64,000 bases of DNA from Pseudisothecium myosuroides. Its lineage: Eukaryota > Streptophyta > Bryopsida > Hypnales > Lembophyllaceae. The translations under genes were made by a program, and so were the position numbers. Every line of letters begins with the position of its first letter. Position 1 is the first letter of the stretch. The notes under the pieces were generated by a model. It had not been told where the DNA came from, ran no database searches, and saw only the letters and a program-made list of their open reading frames with translations. Shown piece after piece: positions 46,153 to 58,321 of this stretch. Where the stretch lies: NCBI GenBank assembly GCA_951799445.1, contig OX637289.1:45670264-45734263 (forward strand), written 5' to 3'.

Positions 46153-49100
46153 TGTTGTATGCGTAATCTAGGTGTAAGTATCTTTAACAACAAAAACGTG
46201 CTAAGATGACACAAGTTATCGTCCCAGGAGATTCCAGACGTTGATTCAAAAATTAGAATTTCTAGACCTCTAAGTTTCCGGACTTTGACCACCTCGAGAG
46301 GGGTCCTTTCAACACACGAACTCTTTTCCGGAACTACTTCCTTTCCGGATTCTCTTCCGGATCCGGCTCTTCACAATCTTCCGGTTCCGTCTTTCTAACA
46401 AGTTGGTTTTCGATACCTCTGTTTTACCCTCAGAGGGTTCCTCACTTGCTCTTTCCGAGGGGTAGGGAACTGCACCACTCCGTATCTGACATAAATTCTA
46501 TTAACATAAAACAAAACACAACCCAAGAATAAATCTAGTTGAGTAAACAGGGTGGCATCCTCACAACATCCCGGATGGCCTATCCGGAAAGCTGGTCACA
46601 CAGGGTAGCGTTAGGTCCTCCTTACTACAACGACGGATACCGGACTTCCGGAACTAAGGGAATGACTTCCTAGCTCTCGACCGCTCATGAGGTTGACTAG
46701 CCTTCCAGATGGGTGGAAATATTCCTCTGGCGGTTGCCTATCTCCGCACGGAACCGCCCCTGCAAATTCCGGACTAGCTTCCGGACCACTCCTTGGTCTC
46801 CACCGGATTGCCGTACCAGCGATTTAAAGGCGCCACTTTCTCACTGCGCAAGTCTAAAAACTCATCCGCAAAACACACTCAGCCTAATCCGGCAGTCCAC
46901 GAATCCAGACTCCTCCCCTTGCACACTCTCACTTACACATCCACACAAGTGACTATAGACGCGATACGCAAGAGAATAATCCAACGAGTGCTTTCCTGAA
47001 TGCTTCAGATTAAATGAACAAGGAAAAGGAATGACAGGCCAACAAGCCGGCCTGCCCTTAAAAACCCACAAAAAGGCAGCCCAAACGGCCACCAGAAAAT
47101 CGGCCAACGGCCATACAAAAAGCAAAAAGGCAACGGCCCTGAAGACCGTTCCGGGAAAACTGGGAAACCGTTTAACTCCTAAAAGTCCGGAACCACTGGA
47201 CCCACATCCGGAAAATCTGGTTCCGGAACTACCATCCTGGTAAGAATCCTAACTACTATTATGGCTACCCTAGATAGTCACCTATTTCTCTTAGCCTTCT
47301 TTACAGAAGTGCCACCCTGAGATGGCGATCCACCTGTCTTCTGGGGTGGGGTGTTCTTCGTCTTCGACCTGGTCCGGGGAGGCTGCAACTCTTCTTCCTC
47401 CGATTGAGTCGTCTCCTCCTCCTCTTCCGATTCCGGGTCCGTCTCGCTCAGTAGCCGTTGCCCCTTTGGTTTCGGAACAGTAAGATCGATGAGCTGGGAC
47501 GGTGGCAGTGTCTGGAGAAGGGGCTGGAGCATGTGAGTGAAACTCACCGGATCCGTCCGAGCTGGGTTCACCATCGTTCCAAGTAAAGCTGGTTCCCGGA
47601 ACGTAGAAGAAACCGGTCTGTCGGAGAAGAGATTCGCCACCGACGCAGTTCTTCCGACTGGAATGCCTAGGACAACGTCTTTTACCGAAGTCGAGGCCGT
47701 AAACTGCTTCACTAGCGACCTCCTCTTCTGGGCCGATGCTGTTCCGGCTTGCGACGTTCCGACAATCGTTTTACTCTTTGCCGGAGAAGGCTGGTTCTGT
47801 GCCCCTCCTTCTTGGAGATCCTGACCCAGGTCAAAAAAGCCTTGGTCTAACCCCTCAAGCGGATCCAAATTTCTCAACAGTTGCCGGACTTCCTTGAGCA
47901 TTCCTTCAATCCGGACTTCAAAATCTACGAGGATGCTCACCACCTTTGTTCCGGCCACGTGACCATCCTTCACCATCTGATTATTCCAGAGTGTAGCTCT
48001 GGCAAGAATATCCGCCGGATTGTCAAACAGACTTCTGACATTCCGGACCAGATCGAGGGCTTCTCCCTCCTTTGCTTCAGCGGCCATCCGCTCTTTCTCC
48101 GACCACGCAGCTTGTTCTCGAAACCGGTCCCGTTCTTGCTCCAAGGTCAGAATCCGGTCCTCCAGTTGCTTCACCGCTTCCGGATCTGGCCTTTCCGTCA
48201 ACGCCACCAGGATTTGGGTTTCTTCCTTCACACCCAATTTCTCGCACATCTCCCGGATCAGCGCCGACATCCGCTCATTCTGTGCCCGGGTAGCTAACAG
48301 CCATTTGATGGTGGCCTCTAGCTGATCCGTTTCTGGAAGTGATTCTCGGGTCTTCTCCACTTCCTCGGCTTCTTGCTTCCCCCGCGCACCCTGATCAGTT
48401 GATTTACGGCGCGTCCCTCCAACGTTAGGTGATGCCTGCTCCGGTTCCGGTTCCTCTTCTTCCGGCTCGAGCTCATCCGGTTCATCTTCCGCGGGAAGTC
48501 CGTACTTCAACAAATTCTCGCCCTTCCGATACACTGTCATTTCCGGTCCGGCCAGTGCATCCTCGGAGTGATACAGATGGAAAAGATAGGGGCTAATCGG
48601 ACTTGACTTCTTGTTCGCGATATTGACCGCTAACTTTTCCACTACGGAGTAAATGATCACTCCCCAACTGACCGGCCTGGGAGCCGGATTCTCTCTATCT
48701 CCCAGTGCTCCGAAAATAGTGTTTGCCACGGTCATTGTAATCCGGGTGGGCTTTTCCGGATACAAGATAGGGATGAGGAATGCTAACAACTGCCCATCCC
48801 GGGGACTCTTACAGTCACTCGCGGCATTCCCTTCCTTAATGACTCCGGAATACCTCCACGGCGTAAGTGTCCGTCCGGGACGCCATTCCGGAACCCGTGC
48901 TTGGCGTAAAGTATGCCTTCGCCCACAACTCCGGAGTCCAGGCCCTAGATCGACCCCTAATCGTCAAATCGAACTGATTACCTACTCCGGAAACCAGCTC
49001 GTCAATCATCTCTTCACTCCGGACGTTCTATGGACGTTTTACCAATCCTAAACACCCCATGATTTCTAGGTCTTCCTCTAACTCCTTAAGGCGCTCCGGA

Positions 49101-49622
49101 TCCGATGGGATAACCGGACGTACGCCCCGGGCTGTCACTACCGACCTCCGGGATCGACTTGCTTCTGCCATCTCACCGACTGCTAGGACAATCCGGTGCA
49201 ATCGGCACCTTCCTCCCTTTCTCTCCCTAACACGCCCTAACTCACCACTCTTTCTCTCTTCTAACGCACCGTGGAAGAGCACGGGTAAAAGAGACTGAAT
49301 GAGGCTGGCGGTGGGGTTTAAGTACCTGTCGGAACCCTAAGTTCCCGCCGCCAAAAAACGTTCCCGTAAGTTCCCTAGCCGGAACCTAGGCGGTAGGTCC
49401 CTACGATCCGAGACTTTCCGGATCTTTCCGGCTTTCCGGCTACGGTTTCCGGAAGACTGCGTAACCTATTTAGAGTTTTATCTTTCCTACGTAGAAACTA
49501 ATTTCTATTTCTAATATCTAAGTCCTAACTTTGTATTTAAATGCAAAAATTGAAAAAGTTCTGCTACTTTTACCTCCACTAAATTGTTAATTGGGACTTT
49601 CCGGATGATACGTACTCCCACA
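46153..49622 (-). mobile_element. Family II TG..CA element, 3.5 kb, TSD TACTC
   Basis: Inserted in a CDKB intron. Plus-strand ends are TGTTGTATGCG and TACTCCCACA; flanking TACTC at 46148-46152 and 49623-49627. Full of TCCGG/CCGGA. On the minus strand, the likely sense strand, it reads TGTGGGAGTACG..ACAACA, like the 28-kb copy. It has no internal terminal duplication but carries a long broken ORF. It may be a solo LTR with an embedded ORF or a non-autonomous retroelement. Confidence 0.75.
47278..49171 (-). pseudogene. Family II element ORF, gag-like / plant transposon protein
   Basis: Longest open part is 503 codons (47278-48789). Upstream, ATG at 49171 starts MAEASRSRRSVV, runs to a TAG at 49030-49028, reopens in frame (VRSEEMIDELVSG..GRSRAWTPELWAKAY), and after a frameshift near 48840 joins the long part. 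The N-terminal half looks globular (PVSWGVIIYSVVEKLA, SSPISPYLFHLYHSEDA). The C-terminal half is acidic, coiled-coil (RILTLEQERDRFREQ) and ends in basic, Ser/Pro-rich low complexity. This resembles plant transposon-encoded gag-like proteins; no protease, RT or integrase motif is seen. An in-frame ATG further upstream at 49282 is an alternative start. Confidence 0.55.
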
Positions 49623-52104
49623 TACTCTGCCGGTTGATTTGTGTTGTAGAATATGTCAACATTTAATACTCACCTTGACAACGTGCAAATGTAAGAGTTA
49701 ACAGAATGAGAGTTAGCATGATGAACTAAGTTAATGCCTGTATGTATTGTGATGTGGCGCAGAGTTTCATGTATCAACTGTGCATAGGGTTGGCGCATTG
49801 CCACGGTCATGGAGTTATGCATAGGTATATTTATGGAATTTGAACTATGTGGCCTTCTACTAAAACATAAGGGTTGATCTTAGAAGCTGGAGCATGTTTA
49901 TCCGCTTTGAATTTTGGTTTTCGCCTGACTTTAGAAGTTGGAACCGTCAACAATCACCGCATTTTGTGTAGTAATTTGTATATTAATTCCTTCATAATCC
50001 TATGATTGGCCTTGCTCGCATGTCTTTGTAGATGCCTTGGGCTTTCGATTCCTTGCTGGATTAAGGTTGTAGGAAGACCACCATTTGGGTTCATTTGAGG
50101 AGGCACACCAGGTTCAGAGAGAGTTTCATGATTTGAGGAGAATGTTCCATAATACTGAATTCATCTTGGGCTTGTATCGTTTCAGAGATCTAAAGCCGCA
50201 GAACTTATTGGTGGATCAGCAGACTTGTTGTCTGAAGATTGAAGACCTGGGGCTGGGTTGGGCTTTCACGGTTCTAATGAAGAGCTACATGCACGAGGTA
50301 ACTCAATGGCCGATTCCCTTGGCCCAAATCGACTCTCTTGAACGTTGAAAAATGCCTTTAGTTTTACATCATATCTGCAAAAGCGTGTCCGTGCTTGTCG
50401 TGCTGATTTGATTTAGACTGGTGTTGGCTGATGTCAGATCATGACTCTATGGTACCGCACTCCTAAAGTGCTTCTAGGAGCTACGCACTACTCCCTTCCC
50501 GTGGACATCTGGTCAGTCGATTGCATCTTCGATGACCCTTGCCAATTTTGATCCTCGACATGTGGGAGTCTTGCAACAATAGCAAATAGAATAATTTATT
50601 TAGTGTAATTTGAGGCGATGTCAATTGATTCTAATGGTCTTTACATAAATGTCTAATCATTTAGATGCAATTTGTTACTCAGCTTCATAATGATGGCAAT
50701 TGACTCATTTGACTGGGAGTGATTATTGTTTGCATTTTTAGCTTTTCATGATTGAGCCCTAAGAATTTTTGTCTTCTAAGTCTATATAAATGACCTAGGA
50801 GGACTGATTCAGGACTTCAATATTAGCCACAACTGTGAGCCCCCAATTCGTCATTGGGGACTCACAGTTTTTTTTTTTTCAATTTTTACAAATTTAAGTA
50901 TAGTTTTATATATAAAAAGTCCAAAAAAGAGTGTAAAACCAAAATAGGTATGTCACGTACCAATATAGCATTTGGTCCCTTATAGATTATTTTTCCCCAA
51001 ATAAATCCCATTTCTACTTGTACATAGGTTAAAACGTGAAAATATCGGTAAATAGTAGAATTAAGGGCTAACTGGCCCAAACAGCCCAAACAGCCCAAAC
51101 CTACAGTACACGTGACATCTTATGGATAAAATTGGTTTGAGGGAACATCGTTGAGGTCCTAAGTCCATTCCCAGAGATAGGTTTCACTTTCCCCATAGCA
51201 TCGAAGAAATAGTGGAAACCCCAATTGTTGGCCTAGAAGAGTTACAAACTCAAGATGGACCCGTAAAAGAAATCTATGGGTGGAGTATGGTGTTCTAGGG
51301 TGGAAATCACATTTGGGACTCAATGGCAAAATCGGCTTGCCAAGATTCCCTCATATGTAAAAGATTCCCTAATTGCCAAAATTAAAAGGAGAAAACAGAA
51401 TTTGATTCTCCTCTGACCTTTGTGCAAAGTAAAAACATGAGCTTGCACATCTTTTGTAGAATTCCATGAGAGGTTCTATAAAAAATTTCGGAATTTTCTT
51501 ACTTACAGAAGATGCCCTTCCGGACAGTCAACCACTAAAACCTACGATGAGAAATTCCTAGAAATTACCCAGGTTGCGGCAAATTCTCTCTAAAAATTAG
51601 ATTAGCTTTTTTTATGCTAATAAGATGCCTCATCAAGTTTCAAGACATTCCGATAGCCAGAAGTGCCCGAACCAGCAGGATTTCTCAATAATTGGCAAAT
51701 TCGAAGTTTACGGTGAAGTTGACTTGCGTACCGGGAGCATACGAAATCAGAATGAGGTCAAAGCTAGATCTTTTTTACTCCCCTATACCTACTAAAGAAC
51801 CTAGGCTAGTTACTTTTCTCAGAAAAATCAACCTCCAAGATTTGGATTTTTACCCTATTTTGGTGTTCAGTTAGCGGTAGGTTATGTTGCGTTTTTTGGA
51901 GTTTGGTTAAGGGGTGGGGCATTTCTCTAGACTAAAGATGGCCTTCTGAAGCCAACGGCGCAATCGGTTTTCAATTTGGAGTTAATCTCCAAAAGTTAGA
52001 AGTTTGGACCACCATAGAAAGTCAAAAATTGAAGATTAAGATGAAAATCTTAGTTGATAAGATTACGGCTTAGGAAAAGAGAGGGGGTGAGTGCCCTTGA
52101 AAAT

Positions 52105-52112
52105 GTATATAA
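52105..52112 (+). promoter_or_regulatory. TATA box of LTR copy C
   Basis: TATATAAG in GTATATAAGGGGG, about 1.27 kb from the LTR start. Confidence 0.7.
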
Positions 52113-52391
52113 GGGGGCTCATTTCCCTCTCACAAACACCCCTTGTAGCCACATTTTGGCTCACTTTACACATTTGGGTCCATTTAGTTAGATTTTGGCC
52201 ATTTTAGGCCACGTTGCCAAAATTGTGTGTTTTTGGAGCATTTTGAGTTCCGTTGTCATTATTTTTCAAGCTCTCTATGAAGGACACTGGGGTCCCTTCA
52301 AAATTTGCCTTGTTTCTTGCATTGAGGTTCTTGTTGAAGTATTATTGTTGGATTTTTGGGAACTTTGAACTAATTATAGAGCTTATCCCCC

Positions 52392-52741
52392 ACCGTACCT
52401 TGGCGATGCCGCTTTGGGGGGACTAATGCTTGACGTCTAACCTTGAGGTGTTATTCATGTGACCACTTTGCTAGTTGTTTGGGAGTTTAGTACGTGGTAC
52501 AATTATAAAAGCTATATTTCTTTATGTTTTGGGTATAAGAGAAAATACGGCGGAGCTTTGACTTTGATTAGTGTGAAGTTATAGAATTTTTAGTGATTTT
52601 CCAAGAGACGGCGAAGCTTTGACTTTGGAAAGACTTAGAATTGCTAGAATTTTAAAGTATTTAAGAAATACAGCAAAGCTTTGACTTCGTGGGGTTTGAA
52701 CTTTTAGTTATTTTCATTTTGACGGCGAAGCTTTGAACCTC
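52392..52741 (+). repeat. GGCGAAGCTTTGAACC motif array, copy C
   Basis: ACCGTACCTTGGCGATG at 52392, then four motifs near 52549, 52610, 52671 and 52723, about 53-61 bp apart. The motif is conserved where the surrounding sequence is not alignable to A or B by eye. Confidence 0.75.
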
Positions 52742-52819
52742 CTCCTTCCTTTGATCATTTCTATGTAGTTAGGCTTTTTGGCCTTAGTTTGGTCAAGTCG
52801 TTATTTTTAATATTAGTCT

Positions 52820-53475
52820 TTCTTTAGGGCCGAGACCAAGGGTGTAGTCAGACCGCTAAGAAGAAGGGTCAGTAAAAATTGAAGTTCAAAATCTCATAGT
52901 AGAGGTCACAAGCTTTCCAAAAACATAAAATACAAAGAAATCGGAGCTAAAATGAGTGAGATATAAGCGGATGAAGTTTTAAATACTAATTAGTACATAA
53001 AACTTCATCCATGCATAACTCCTACTAGAAAAGTCCGATTTGCAAGTTTTACACCAATTTAAAAAGCTGATTTTAGCCTCTACAAGGAAAACATATTAGA
53101 AATCTAAAAACAATAAACTGTCAAAAGTCAGACCGAGAGTTAGAGTGTATTTAGAGCCGAGACTAAACGCTAAGTCAGACCATTAGAAGGGGGTTATAGT
53201 ATAGATTTGAGTTTAGAATCTCATAGTAGAGGTCACAAGCTTTTCAAAAACATAAAATACAAATAAATCGGAGCTAAAATGAGTGAGATATAAGCGGATG
53301 AAGTTTCAAACACTAATTAGTACTCAAAACTTCATCCATGCATAACTCCTACTAGGAAAGTCCAATTTGTAAGTTCCACATCAACTTAGAAAGCTAGTTT
53401 TAGCTTCTACAAGGAAAACATATTAGAAATCTAAAAATAATAAACCATCAAAAGTCAGACCGAGAGCTAAGGCAT
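52820..53475. repeat. 327-bp tandem repeat in copy C
   Basis: Two close units (CATAACTCCTACTAG at 53014 and 53341), each with AACTTCATCCATG and GAGGTCACAAGCTTT. More diverged relatives lie at about 54330-54520 and 54660-54880. Confidence 0.8.
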
Positions 53476-53935
53476 TTTGATAGGGAAATTAGAAAATAGA
53501 TTAGAAGGGAAGAAGTATAGATTAGGGAGGTGTGATTAGCAAGGAGAAGTGCAAAACAAAGTTCTATCTCACCACTCTTTCAACTCTTCTAGCTTAGACT
53601 AAGTTTGAGTTCAAAAATTCAATAGGAATGATAGTTGTGAATTGAAGACCAAATTGTTAGATTATTATAGTCGAAGTTGAAGAAGAAGGAGAAATCTCAA
53701 GTATTTAGAACAACCAATTAGAATTAAGATAAAGGATTAGAAGAAGATTGATCAAGTGTATTGGGTCAACTTATGTATTCTTCTTGAAATACGTGAAATA
53801 AGTGAAGGAAAGGAAAGAAGGAAAGGAAAAGAAGGAAAGGAAAAGAAGGAAAAGAAAGAGTGGTTAGTAAAGAGAGATTTGTAATTTTCAGACCTACTTT
53901 AAGCCGTGGGCAAAATTATCAAATCATTTTGGAAC

Positions 53936-53998
53936 ATGGCAAATGACGAGGAGTTTGAAGGGATATACAACTACCTCAACAACAACACCAATTCCAAG
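53936..53998 (+). CDS. 21-codon first exon inside LTR copy C
   Basis: MANDEEFEGIYNYLNNNTNS then K, ending at GTAAGT. Same length and phase as in copies A and B but a different peptide. Confidence 0.4.
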
Positions 53999-55170
53999 GT
54001 AAGTTCTTAATTACAAACTCTCCGTTTCAAATTATCAAAATTGGACATTTAAAAGTAGGATCAAACTTCAAAGTCAATTCAGAGTGTTTAGACTAGGATT
54101 ATTTCAAGAGTCATAGAGTTAGTGTTGTAGAGACTAGCTAGAGGTTTCCAAAACCGTCTCATATTTAGAATTTGGAGTCAAATTGAAAGAGATATTAGTG
54201 GATGAAGTTTAGGAGTAATATTGGATGACATTTAGTACAATTCATTCAAGTGGAACAAGAATGGAAACTTAGGTATAAACATAAATCTAAAATCCAAAAG
54301 TGAAACAAAAACAAGAGTTTAAATTGTAGGTTAGTAGAAAACCACGGATGAAGTTTTAGACACCGATTAGCAGTCAAACTTCATCCATGGATAACTCCTA
54401 GTAGGAAGGTCCAATTAGCAAGTGTCTTAGTATTTTGAAAAGCTAGAATTAAGACCTACAAAGAAAAATTAACAAAAATCTAAAAATAGTAAACTACTCA
54501 AAGGAGCACCGAGTCATATAAGTAGGATAAGAATCAAACAAGTACTAAAAAGAGGTGATCAAAGAGAAAAATTAGATTTGGAAATAGGTAGAAGGCACTT
54601 AGTAGAGTCCAGAACTAGTTTAACTTAGGAAAAATTCTTAATCATTTAGGAGCAAACAACGGATGAACTTTGGGTTAGGATATGGATGAAATAGGATAAA
54701 ACTCATCCATCTAAGTCCAAACTTAGAACTTAGGTAGAAGTTGGCAATATAGAGTTAGAGTCAGAAACTTGAAGTAAAATAGAATAAGAAAAGTGTCTAA
54801 ATCCAAGGATGAAGTTTAGATAGACTTATAGAAGCTAGAATTTCATCCATTCATAACTTTTGCTAAGAAGGTCGTATAATGTTGAGTTTTATATTTTTTT
54901 AAATGGAATAAAATTCTCTCTTTTTTGATGTGGCTAAATTTAGACTATATCACCTTTTGTTCAAAAACCACAGCGGCCTAGTTGGTACGCCCCAATTAGA
55001 GTAAACATTGCAAATTAAGTTAGTTTCTCTTGATTTCTTTGGTTTTCTTGCAAACTTGTGTATGTTTAGGATTTAGAAAAGATCCATTGCGTGGAAGGCA
55101 CAATGGATTTACGCTAGGCACCCATAGGACAAAAATCAAACCTAAAACTCAAGAGCCTGGTTGTGCTCAC

Positions 55171-55195
55171 TTATTTACCGAGGGTGGGTAAATAA
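55171..55195. promoter_or_regulatory. Terminal stem-loop of LTR copy C
   Basis: Nine-bp perfect stem TTATTTACC/GGTAAATAA with loop GAGGGTG, 9 bp before the LTR 3' end. Copy B has the shorter equivalent ATTACC-AAGGGTG-GGTAAT (45672-45690); copy A has it with one mismatch (36884-36902). Confidence 0.6.
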
Positions 55196-55209
55196 ACGTT
55201 CACAACAGC

Positions 55210-57597
55210 ACGCACTTTTCTCCATATAAACCAATACAATCTTGCAAAAATATTCAATATGAAGTTGATGATCATGCGGTATTTTTGTCAAGCACAAAAT
55301 ACTTGATCCTTGCCACTAGGCCCATTCAAACAGTCAAGCTAGGATGTGCTACCCCAATTTCCTTTAATTAATCTACATGCAAATCTATATGCAAATTAAT
55401 TGAAAAATCGACGAACTTGTGGGAAATGACATTTATTATGGTTAGAATGCAAATTGTGAGTTTTGAAACCACGTAGACCATGAGAAACTTCAAACCATTT
55501 TGGAACAAACCTATATTCAACTCTTTGAAATTTTATAGTTTATTCATATGCCGTCCAAATATAATATGCTTGTAGTTTGTACTTTAAACCTTTCTGACTT
55601 ATAGAGCCACTATACTGTAAACAACTCAAAGCACTTCGGATACAATCTTTGGTTTCATGGAGTTGTCCATCTTGAGCGGTTTTATATCGCCAATCTTTTT
55701 GGCGTTAATATTTTGTTGGTATATTGAAGTTATAAGTCTTGGTATTTAGGCTTAGATTGCTTAGTCAAAGACAATCATCCTATTTTGTATGATATTGATT
55801 TTTACTTTGACTTGAAAAAAAAATAAGAAATTGAAAGTATACAGGATTAGGGAATTTAGCAACAAATGCATGAAGCCGTCATTTCAACAGCATTAGCTAC
55901 ATGGACTAATTGTTATATTCATTTCATTAGCCTTTGAACTTTCCGGTGTTTTTTAAGAGAACGTACCTCTTAGATATACATTTCAATTTTGAGCTTCAAA
56001 CCTTTCTAAATGTATATTTGTCATATCGTTTAGGAATCTCTATCTTGTATGATACTAATAAATCCACATTCAACACTTCAACCCCTCTAGAGTTGATATG
56101 TAAGTCCTAAAGATGAAATTTGCAAGACCATTCCTAATAAGTAGAATTTTATTTACGGGTCTCTATACGTAATTGTCACTTTATAATTTGGCATTTGAAT
56201 TTCCTTACATTTTGAATTTTTACCGCTATACTATGGGTAACTTGCAAAGACTTCAATAATGGTATTATTCAAGGACAAGGTAAAAAAAAGTCGGTCTCAA
56301 CTACAATGCATAAGCAATTTTATTTATGAATAGTAGAAACTTTTGGCTTCAAATATTTGCCTAGATAGTCTTAATTTTTTGAACTATCAGTTAGAATAGA
56401 CAAGATGAAGTGGCATTTTCTACGTGCCACTGCAAATGAGTCTAATACATTCTACATTACATCAAAATGTCATACATCATGTGCAGTGGTTTTAGCTCAT
56501 CAATGTCTTCAAGGATTATTGGATTCATCAAGAGAAAGCATTGAGAATTTAATGGTTTTAACTCCTAAAGGACCAACCTGTGTTTTTGGTTGTATAGAAA
56601 TTTCAGGCAAATATCCGCAACTAGAGATTTCCATATTCTAGGCTAAAATTTTAATCCCTAAATGCCCAAGGCCCGTTTTGGGTTTTCTGGAATTTGCTCT
56701 GATTTGAACAAAATGCCAATATTTTGATAAACGTATCAATTTTTTTGAATTGTAACCATACAAATTCAAACCGGACATGTTAGAAATCTCATAGGAAAAG
56801 AAAACACAACGATATCACTTACATAGTAAAAGATTATAATATTTGACAAGGGTGCTAAAACTGCAAAAATCTTTCAATCTTCTTTACGCAAGTCAAATCT
56901 AAAAATTTGGTGACCAAAAAAATATAAGGTTAAAGGACTTGTATAACCCCGATCAATTTATAGCTTCTTACAATCTACTCTACATTTTTTTTAAATGAAT
57001 TTTGAATGTGATTTTTGCTCCAAGATCTAGTGTATTTGAGGCTCATTCCTAAAAGCTCTCAACACTATGGGAAGTCAAGATTGCAATGGGGTACCTTTGT
57101 ACAAAAACTTGAATAGAGAAATCATTATCATTTATTTTCAAGATTAGATTTTTGAAACTAAAACTAGACTTCAAGAAGAACTTTCTAAAAAAATAAACTA
57201 CTAAAAATAGCAACTTCATTAAGTTTTATTTAACTTCAAAATTTTGCAAACAACAAATTTGGGTGCCTCGACCATTTAGGGATTAATAAAAGGTGGGCGC
57301 AAGGAATATCTTTCATATGCACTAAATTTCATAACATTTGAAAATGCGAATAAAAAATTATGGCCTAATACATTATGTTTTTTTGTAAATGAGCAATCTG
57401 GGCAAATAAGAAAATATTACTTTTTCCAAAAACAAAAATTTGAAATTTGTTTTCTACAGTTATACATACTTGAAAGCTTTGAATCATTCCTTTTTTCATC
57501 AATGAGTCAAAAGTTATGAAGGTTTTTAGTTTGCTGGCAATTATGGATTTTCTACTCTAAAATAAATTTTGAAGTCCTTTATCTTATTCAATTTCCT
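55210..57597. other. AT-rich non-coding region with MITE-end relics
   Basis: No gene accepted. Near 56568 (TTAACTCCTAAAGGACC) and 56650 (TTAATCCCTAAATGCCCAAGG) are single ends resembling the 60.5-kb MITE. About 57440-57597 is related to 660-800. Confidence 0.4.
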
Positions 57598-57916
57598 AAC
57601 AAGGGAATGTGGGCGTCTAAATTGATGATCGCGGGTTGAGTCCATCGGACCTCGTCCGTCGAAGTGAAGAACCTCCTCCGTCACTTGGGTCGCTCCTCCG
57701 TCAGTCACTCCTCTCAGTCTCGTCCTCGTCCGTCGGCGCGTTCACCGAAAGGCGTCTTCCCTAACGTTCGCACGACCCGCGATGTTCCCTGCGTTCACCC
57801 AGGCATGTTCCCTTACGGGCAGACCGATAAACCTTTGAATCGCATGCCGTGCAAGGGCAAACGATACACCAAAGTGCGCCCGCGATCATCAATTTAGACG
57901 CCCACATTCCCCTGTT
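57598..57916. mobile_element. GC-rich 0.32-kb element with 38-bp inverted ends
   Basis: The arms 57603-57635 and 57879-57911 are perfectly complementary over 33 bp (outer GGGAATGTGGGCGTC, inner GATGATCGCGGG), extending to 38 bp with one mismatch. The interior is strongly GC-rich with CGTCCGTC-like repeats. A 77-codon basic open frame (57664-57897) runs into the right arm and is probably not a gene. No clear target-site duplication found. Confidence 0.75.
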
Positions 57917-58321
57917 CTACACCCGGGATTTCAAGAGACAGACCCCCTAAATCGGCCCACGACGTGTTTCCTGCCCGAAATCGGGGTCGTGCAAAAAATA
58001 TTCCATATTGCTTGAGTGACATCACAATCGAAGTACCAAACGTATGAAGACGAAATGTCGCCTATCAGCAACAACGGCCTTCAATACCGTTGTTTCAATA
58101 AAATTTAAACATACAGAACGTAAAGTAAAGTAAAACTTAGAAATCAAAGAAAAGTGTTGTCTGTCGGTAGAGTGTGAGGGACGACTCTGGTGCAGTCAAT
58201 AAGCACATTTATAATTGCTTTGTTAGTTGTCCGGTGGAGTAGTGGTTTCTATTTTATCCTTTGCAATGAAAATTTGATTCATTTGTTTAAAAATAAAGTT
58301 AAAAAATAGTTCATTTCTTAA

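Larger units (their letters stand above)
45985..50531 (+). pseudogene. CDKB: B-type cyclin-dependent kinase (CDKB), interrupted fragment
   Basis: Four exons with GT..AG borders: 45985-46129 (LLCVKHVEKNNKPMLYLIF then EYMDTDLKKYID), 49763-49824 (SFMYQLCIGLAHCHGHGVMH), 50186-50297 (RDLKPQNLLVD..KIEDLGLGWAFTV..KSYMHE) and 50438 onward ([29 protein letters not shown]). These cover the CDK lobe linker, the HRDLKPQN catalytic loop, the DLG metal motif typical of plant CDKB, and the activation segment. CDKBs drive plant G2/M entry with cyclins. The glycine-rich loop, PSTAIRE-type helix and C-lobe end are absent. Conserved APE is TPK here, and WSVG is WSVD, which argues for loss of function. A family II element fills the first intron, and LTR copies B and C bound the fragment. 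Confidence 0.85.
50834..55204 (+). mobile_element. Family I giant solo LTR, copy C (4371 bp), TSD ACAAC/ACAGC
   Basis: Starts TGTGAGCCCCC and ends AACGTTCACA; flanks are ACAAC (50829-50833) and ACAGC (55205-55209), one mismatch. It is much more diverged than A and B but has the same order: TATA at 52105, motif array at 52392-52741, 63-nt ATG exon at 53936, repeat-rich tract and terminal stem-loop. An older insertion or a separate subfamily. Confidence 0.7.

Noticed and set aside
47537..48325. Rightward frames opposite the family II ORF
   Set aside because: Antisense shadows of the 503-codon leftward frame.
31941..55204. Family I copies as 5' and 3' LTRs of one retrotransposon
   Set aside because: Each copy has its own target-site duplication and no gag-pol lies between any pair.
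57664..57897. 77-codon basic frame in the GC-rich insert
   Set aside because: It runs into the inverted terminal repeat and consists of repeat-derived Ser/Arg/Pro; more likely MITE DNA.
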